DNA of 64,000 bases from Pseudomonas mandelii (GTDB lineage: Bacteria > Pseudomonadota > Gammaproteobacteria > Pseudomonadales > Pseudomonadaceae): contig NZ_LT629796.1 of assembly GCF_900106065.1 (NCBI RefSeq), positions 1,054,001-1,118,000 on the forward strand. Direction: 5' to 3'. Position 1 is the first letter of the stretch; every line of letters begins with the position of its first letter. Below, piece by piece: positions 60,438 to 64,000 of this stretch. The translations under genes were made by a program, and so were the position numbers. The notes under the pieces were generated by a model, which worked only from the letters and a program-made list of their open reading frames with translations, had not been told where the DNA came from and did not search any database.

Positions 60438-60768
60438 TTTGAACACCCTGCGCGCCAGCCTCAAGAGCGGTGAGCATGTTTTCGCCGACACCCTGGCGTT
60501 CATCGCCACGGGTTACGACTACCAGCCTCAGGCTTTCAACAACGGCGGCGTGGAAAACGCCGCCGGGCAGAACGAAGGTTCGTGCAAGACCCTGGGCCTG
60601 GCGCTGCTGGAAGGCCTGACCGATGAAGAGGCGCTGTTGGCCTTTGGCGAGCATTACCGCTCGGTCGTGGCCACGCCTGAAGGCAACGACCACGGCAATA
60701 TCCGCGCGTTGATTGCGCAGGGTCTGGCGGGCGTGAAATTCACCCAACAGCCGCTGACTCGCCGTTAA
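60430..60768 (+). CDS. HopJ type III effector family protein
   Basis: A 112-residue protein. LRASLKSGEHVFADTLAFIA, then YDYQPQAFNNGGVENAAGQN, then GSCKTLGLALLEGLTDEEAL and FGEHYRSVVATPEGNDHGNI are HopJ family landmarks. The name comes from a plant-pathogen effector, but the family is widespread in bacteria without type III secretion and is cotranslated here with DUF1244, so an effector role is unlikely. Function unknown. Confidence 0.88.
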   Translation: MSDLNTLRASLKSGEHVFADTLAFIATGYDYQPQAFNNGGVENAAGQNEGSCKTLGLALLEGLTDEEALLAFGEHYRSVVATPEGNDHGNIRALIAQGLAGVKFTQQPLTRR

Positions 60769-60803
60769 TCAAAGTCCGCGAAACACTTCACGAGCGACAC
60801 AGA

Positions 60804-60903
60804 ACCTGTGGCGAGGGAGCTTGCTCCCGCTGGACTGCGTAGCGGTCCCTCTTTTTTGGGGCCGTTGCGCGACCCAGCGGGAGCAAGCTCCCTCGCCACA
60901 AGT
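60804..60903. repeat. REP-type inverted pair, second sequence family
   Basis: Arms TGTGGCGAGGGAGCTTGCTC (from 60807, continuing CCGCTGG) and its complement ending about 60901, with 45 bases between. A different REP family from the one at 31789 and 34424. Located between the HopJ gene and the aminotransferase. Confidence 0.9.
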
Positions 60904-61040
60904 TACGCTTTGCCTGCCCATCTCTTATTCGCACACATCCCGACTTTTAAGATTGACCCGTCCACTTTATTTCGTTTGCCCCCACCCACTGCTCACGGCT
61001 TAGATAAAAAGAAGCATCCCTTCTTCAGAGTCGGTCATCC

Positions 61041-62291
61041 ATGAGCAGCGAAACCATCAGCCAGTCGATCAACGTCGTTCATCCCGTCACGCTCAGCCAC
61101 GGCAAAAACGCCGAGGTCTGGGACACCGATGGCAAACGCTACATCGACTTCGTCGGCGGCATCGGCGTACTGAACCTCGGCCATTGCCATCCGCGCATCG
61201 TCGAGGCCATTCGCGAACAAGCCACGCGGCTGACGCACTACGCGTTCAACGCCGCACCGCATGTGCCCTACATCGAACTGATGGATCGCCTGACGGCGTT
61301 CATTCCGGTGGACTACGCTGTCAGTGGCATGCTCACCAACAGCGGCGCAGAAGCGGCGGAAAACGCCCTGAAGATCGTCCGTGGCTCGACCGGTCGCACA
61401 GCCGTCATTGCCTTCGACGGTGCCTTCCATGGCCGCACGCTCGCCACCCTCAACCTCAACGGCAAAGTCGCACCGTACAAACAGAAAGTCGGCGCGCTGC
61501 CGGGGCCTGTGTATCACCTGCCCTTTCCAAGCAAGGACAACGGCGTGACCTGCGCCGAAGCGCTGAAGGCGATGGATCGACTGTTCAGCGTCGAAATCGA
61601 CGTCAATGACGTGGCCTGTTTTATCGTCGAACCGGTTCAAGGTGAAGCGGGATTTCTGGCGATGGATGTCGAGTTCGCACAGGCGCTGCGCACGTTCTGC
61701 GATGAAAAAAATATTCTGCTGATCGCCGATGAAATCCAGTCCGGCTTTGGCCGCACCGGCGAGCGTTTTGCCTTTTCGCGCCTGGGCATCGAGCCGGACC
61801 TGATCCTGCTGGGCAAAAGCATCGCCGGCGGCGTACCACTGGGCGCGGTAGTCGGGCGCAAGTCGCTGCTCGACACCTTGCCCAAAGGTGGACTGGGCGG
61901 CACCTATTCGGGCAACCCCATCGCCTGCGCCGCCGCATTGGCAACGCTGGATGAAATGACGGATGCCAACCTGCAAGCCTGGGGGTCGCAACAGGAAGAA
62001 GCGATTGTCAGCCGTTACGAGTCCTGGCGCGCAAGCAAACTTTCACCGTATCTGGGTCGTTTGACCGGCGTCGGTGCGATGCGCGGTATCGAGTTGACCC
62101 ATGCCAACGGCTCCCCCGCCTCGGCGCAGCTCACACAATTGCTGGCGTTGGCGCGTGACGCGGGTCTGCTGTTGATGCCGAGCGGCAAATCACGGCACAT
62201 CATTCGGCTGCTGGCGCCGTTGACCACCGAGGCGACGGTGCTGGAGGAAGGGCTGGATATCCTCGAGGCGTGCCTGGCAAGACTGTCCTGA
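61041..62291 (+). CDS. Class III aminotransferase (4-aminobutyrate / 2-aminoadipate type)
   Basis: A 416-residue PLP enzyme, full length. YIDFVGGIGVLNLGHCHPRI is the start of the fold, MLTNSGAEAAENALKIVRGS the phosphate-binding loop, ADEIQSGFGRTGERFAFSRL the Asp that holds the pyridine ring, and LLGKSIAGGVPLGAV the PLP lysine. The omega-aminotransferases of this group act on 4-aminobutyrate, 5-aminovalerate or 2-aminoadipate; in P. putida a close relative was reported to act on 2-aminoadipate in lysine breakdown. The nearby polar amino-acid ABC transporter genes agree with amino-acid use. ATG 61041 chosen. Confidence 0.85.
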   Translation: MSSETISQSINVVHPVTLSHGKNAEVWDTDGKRYIDFVGGIGVLNLGHCHPRIVEAIREQATRLTHYAFNAAPHVPYIELMDRLTAFIPVDYAVSGMLTNSGAEAAENALKIVRGSTGRTAVIAFDGAFHGRTLATLNLNGKVAPYKQKVGALPGPVYHLPFPSKDNGVTCAEALKAMDRLFSVEIDVNDVACFIVEPVQGEAGFLAMDVEFAQALRTFCDEKNILLIADEIQSGFGRTGERFAFSRLGIEPDLILLGKSIAGGVPLGAVVGRKSLLDTLPKGGLGGTYSGNPIACAAALATLDEMTDANLQAWGSQQEEAIVSRYESWRASKLSPYLGRLTGVGAMRGIELTHANGSPASAQLTQLLALARDAGLLLMPSGKSRHIIRLLAPLTTEATVLEEGLDILEACLARLS

Positions 62292-62303
62292 CAGCGAAGT
62301 GCG

Positions 62304-62348
62304 TTCCGGGACTGACGTAGCGAATTAAGTTCGCTTGTGGTCCCGGAA
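62304..62348. repeat. Nested hairpin downstream of the aminotransferase
   Basis: TTCCGGGAC (62304-62312) pairs with GTCCCGGAA (62340-62348); inside it AGCGAA and TTCGCT form a second stem. No T-run follows, so it is a structured element (possible mRNA end or protein site) rather than a classic terminator. Confidence 0.6.
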
Positions 62349-62419
62349 TCGACGTCGCAATACTGACCAAAGACCCTTTTACCTAGCGAGAACATCACCA
62401 CCGACAAGCTGAGGCAGAC

Positions 62420-63394
62420 ATGTATCACGACAATATAATTTATAAGAAAAAGTCTAACGATCCTCACTTCCTGCTCGGCGTAGCCGTGGTGTTGTTCCTC
62501 GGCGCCTACCTGATGAACCTGGGCAACAGCGCCCTCAGTCATTTTCTGCATCCGCTGCTGGGCAATGCCCCGGACAGCCTGACGGCACGCAACGTCGCCA
62601 TCGGGCTGGGCATTGCCGTACTGGGCACCTTGAACTTCCACGTCCTCGGGCGCCTGAAGTTCAAAGTGCAGACTACGGTGGTGTGGATCGAACTACTGAT
62701 CCTGTTTCTGGCGTTCTTCGACACCTTCGACCTGTCTTACAGCTTCATCCTCGACAAGATCGGTTTCCTGATCATCCAGGGCGCTGCAACCACCTTGTAC
62801 ATCTCTGCAGTGGCCATCGTCCTGGCCTTTGTGCTGGCGCTGGTCGGCGCAGTGGCCAAGCTGTCGAACAACGGCCTGGCCAATGCCCTCGCCTCGTTCT
62901 ACACCTCGTTCTTTCGCGGCGTGCCGTTGCTGATTCAGATCTACCTGATTTACCTGGGTCTGCCGCAACTGGGCTACGTGGTCGATGCGGTGCCTGCCGG
63001 TATCCTCGCGCTGTCCCTGTGTTACGGCGCCTACATGACCGAGATTTTCCGGGCCGGCATCCAGAGCATTCCGGTCGGCCAGTGGGAAGCCTCGCGGGCG
63101 CTGAACATCAGCCCGTTCAAGACCCTGAGCCGGGTCATCATGCCGCAGGCCTTGCGGGTGATCATTCCACCCACCGGCAACCAGTTCATCGCCATGCTCA
63201 AGGACAGTTCGCTGGTGTCGGTGATCGGTGTCTGGGAACTGATGTACCTGGCCAAGACCCAGGGGCGCGCAGACTTCCGCCACCTGGAAATGCTGATCAC
63301 CGCCGCGATGATTTACTGGGCCCTGTCGTTCATTCTGGAACGGGTCCAGGCGCGAATCGAAAAACGGGTCAATCGATCCGTGGCAAGGGGTTGA
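62420..63394 (+). CDS. Polar amino-acid ABC transporter permease
   Basis: A 324-residue inner-membrane permease of the HisM/GlnP type. An unusual N-terminal extension of about 110 residues has three TM helices (VAVVLFLGAYLMNLGNSA; VAIGLGIAVLGTL; VVWIELLILFLAFFDTF) before the normal permease core, which begins FLIIQGAATTLYISAVAI. The coupling EAA loop is EASRALNISPFKTLSRVIMP. It is followed six bases later by the ATPase gene. A periplasmic binding protein gene is not seen in the window and may lie to the right. Confidence 0.9.
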   Translation: MYHDNIIYKKKSNDPHFLLGVAVVLFLGAYLMNLGNSALSHFLHPLLGNAPDSLTARNVAIGLGIAVLGTLNFHVLGRLKFKVQTTVVWIELLILFLAFFDTFDLSYSFILDKIGFLIIQGAATTLYISAVAIVLAFVLALVGAVAKLSNNGLANALASFYTSFFRGVPLLIQIYLIYLGLPQLGYVVDAVPAGILALSLCYGAYMTEIFRAGIQSIPVGQWEASRALNISPFKTLSRVIMPQALRVIIPPTGNQFIAMLKDSSLVSVIGVWELMYLAKTQGRADFRHLEMLITAAMIYWALSFILERVQARIEKRVNRSVARG

Positions 63395-63400
63395 TGCGTG

Positions 63401-64000
63401 ATGACTCGTACCGATACCGCCCAACAACGCGACCTGGCCCCTGCTGCGCAGACCAGTCCCTCGATGATTTCAATCACCGGCCTGAACAAGTGGTACGGCA
63501 ACTTTCACGCCCTGCGCGACGTCGACCTGAACGTCGCCACTGGCGAAATCCTGGTGGTGTGCGGCCCGTCGGGTTCGGGCAAATCGACAATGATTCGCTG
63601 CATCAACCACCTGGAAAATTTCCAGAAGGGCCACATTCAGGTCAACGGCATTACGCTCACCAGTGAAGCGGAAAGTGTCAGCGCCGTGCGCAGCGAAATC
63701 GGCATGGTGTTCCAAAGCTTCAACCTGTTCCCGCACTTGAGCGTGATGGACAACCTGACTCTGGCCCCACAACTGGTGCAAGGCGTGTCGGCCACCGAGG
63801 CGAAAAAACGCGCGCAGGTCTATCTGGAGCGGGTGCGGATTGCCGAGCATGCCCACAAATATCCGTCGCAACTGTCCGGCGGCCAGCAGCAGCGCGTGGC
63901 CATTGCCCGGGCGCTGTGCATGAACCCCAAAGTGATGCTGTTCGATGAACCAACCTCGGCGCTGGACCCGGAAATGGTCCACGAGGTGCTGGACGTGATG
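63401..64000 (+). CDS. Polar amino-acid ABC transporter ATPase (cut by window end)
   Basis: The first 200 residues of a GlnQ/HisP-type ATPase. Walker A is [21 protein letters not shown]-loop [16 protein letters not shown], signature [20 protein letters not shown], Walker [21 protein letters not shown]. About 30 residues precede the usual start ([20 protein letters not shown]). ATG 63401 is used; it lies six bases after the permease stop. It powers the permease encoded just before it. The remainder, about 60 residues, lies beyond position 64000. Confidence 0.93.
   Translation, partial: MTRTDTAQQRDLAPAAQTSPSMISITGLNKWYGNFHALRDVDLNVATGEILVVCGPSGSGKSTMIRCINHLENFQKGHIQVNGITLTSEAESVSAVRSEIGMVFQSFNLFPHLSVMDNLTLAPQLVQGVSATEAKKRAQVYLERVRIAEHAHKYPSQLSGGQQQRVAIARALCMNPKVMLFDEPTSALDPEMVHEVLDVM

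Noticed and set aside
1..64000. tRNA or rRNA genes
   Set aside because: I looked for tRNA TTCRANYC arms with matching stems and for rRNA blocks and saw none that could be supported.

Overview
The window reads as a Pseudomonas chromosome, probably P. fluorescens group. The evidence is the core gene content: hmgA-fahA-maiA with hmgR, folM-folE-folX, a short LOV photoreceptor beside a LitR-type MerR regulator, yebG with a LexA box, cidAB-like genes, paired DUF1302/DUF1329 genes, and Pseudomonas-type REP hairpins. The species call rests on recognised protein families only; no database was searched.

Positions 1-26,000 form an accessory region built from broken mobile elements. In order it holds: an IS5-type transposase remnant; an AT-richer operon encoding a SPOR-like membrane protein, a FleN/FlhG paralogue, a CheY paralogue and a CHASE4-PAS-GGDEF-EAL protein; an IS5 copy with both ends and its CTAG target duplication but a frameshifted transposase; an IS66 remnant fused to the 3' end of mntP; a siderophore receptor with a Fur box; an IS3-family element nested inside the end of a decayed IS21-family element; a broken DedA-PAP2 gene; an orphan Tn7-type tnsA with three 20-bp end repeats; and a cassette-like stretch with two near-identical Arc-type repressor genes, a possible macro-like gene and mazEF. 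Next comes a three-gene operon (degenerate tyrosine recombinase, two-TM protein, 44-residue proline-rich protein) whose middle gene is cut by an intact IS21-family element. The region ends with a truncated MobH relaxase joined to the tail of an XRE regulator. It looks like the eroded remains of several integrated elements.

Positions 26,169-38,800 are core-like. They hold an HPF-like ribosome factor, a serine catabolism set (LysR regulator, L-serine dehydratase, serine transporter), DUF3509, PsiE, yebG, an amino-acid dehydrogenase lacking a canonical catalytic lysine, a SirB1-family protein, and the homogentisate operon hmgA-fahA-maiA facing its IclR regulator.

Positions 38,800-52,700 mix accessory and lipid-related genes. 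There is a large DUF6543 (dermonecrotic-toxin-like) protein, a MalT-type LuxR regulator followed on the same strand by a DUF1302/DUF1329 pair, a deleted colicin-type pyocin gene that still has its immunity gene, and a short set of hydroxyacyl-CoA dehydrogenase, alpha/beta hydrolase and class II aldolase genes.

Positions 52,800-64,000 hold cidA/cidB-like genes with a LysR regulator, a MioC-like flavodoxin, and the LOV / PilZ-like / LitR group facing a monooxygenase-fold gene and the tetrahydromonapterin genes folM, folE and folX. DUF1244 and HopJ genes follow, then a class III aminotransferase with a polar amino-acid ABC permease and ATPase; the ATPase runs off the end of the window. Tetrahydromonapterin is the cofactor of bacterial phenylalanine hydroxylase, which feeds the homogentisate pathway encoded earlier, although phhA itself is not present here.
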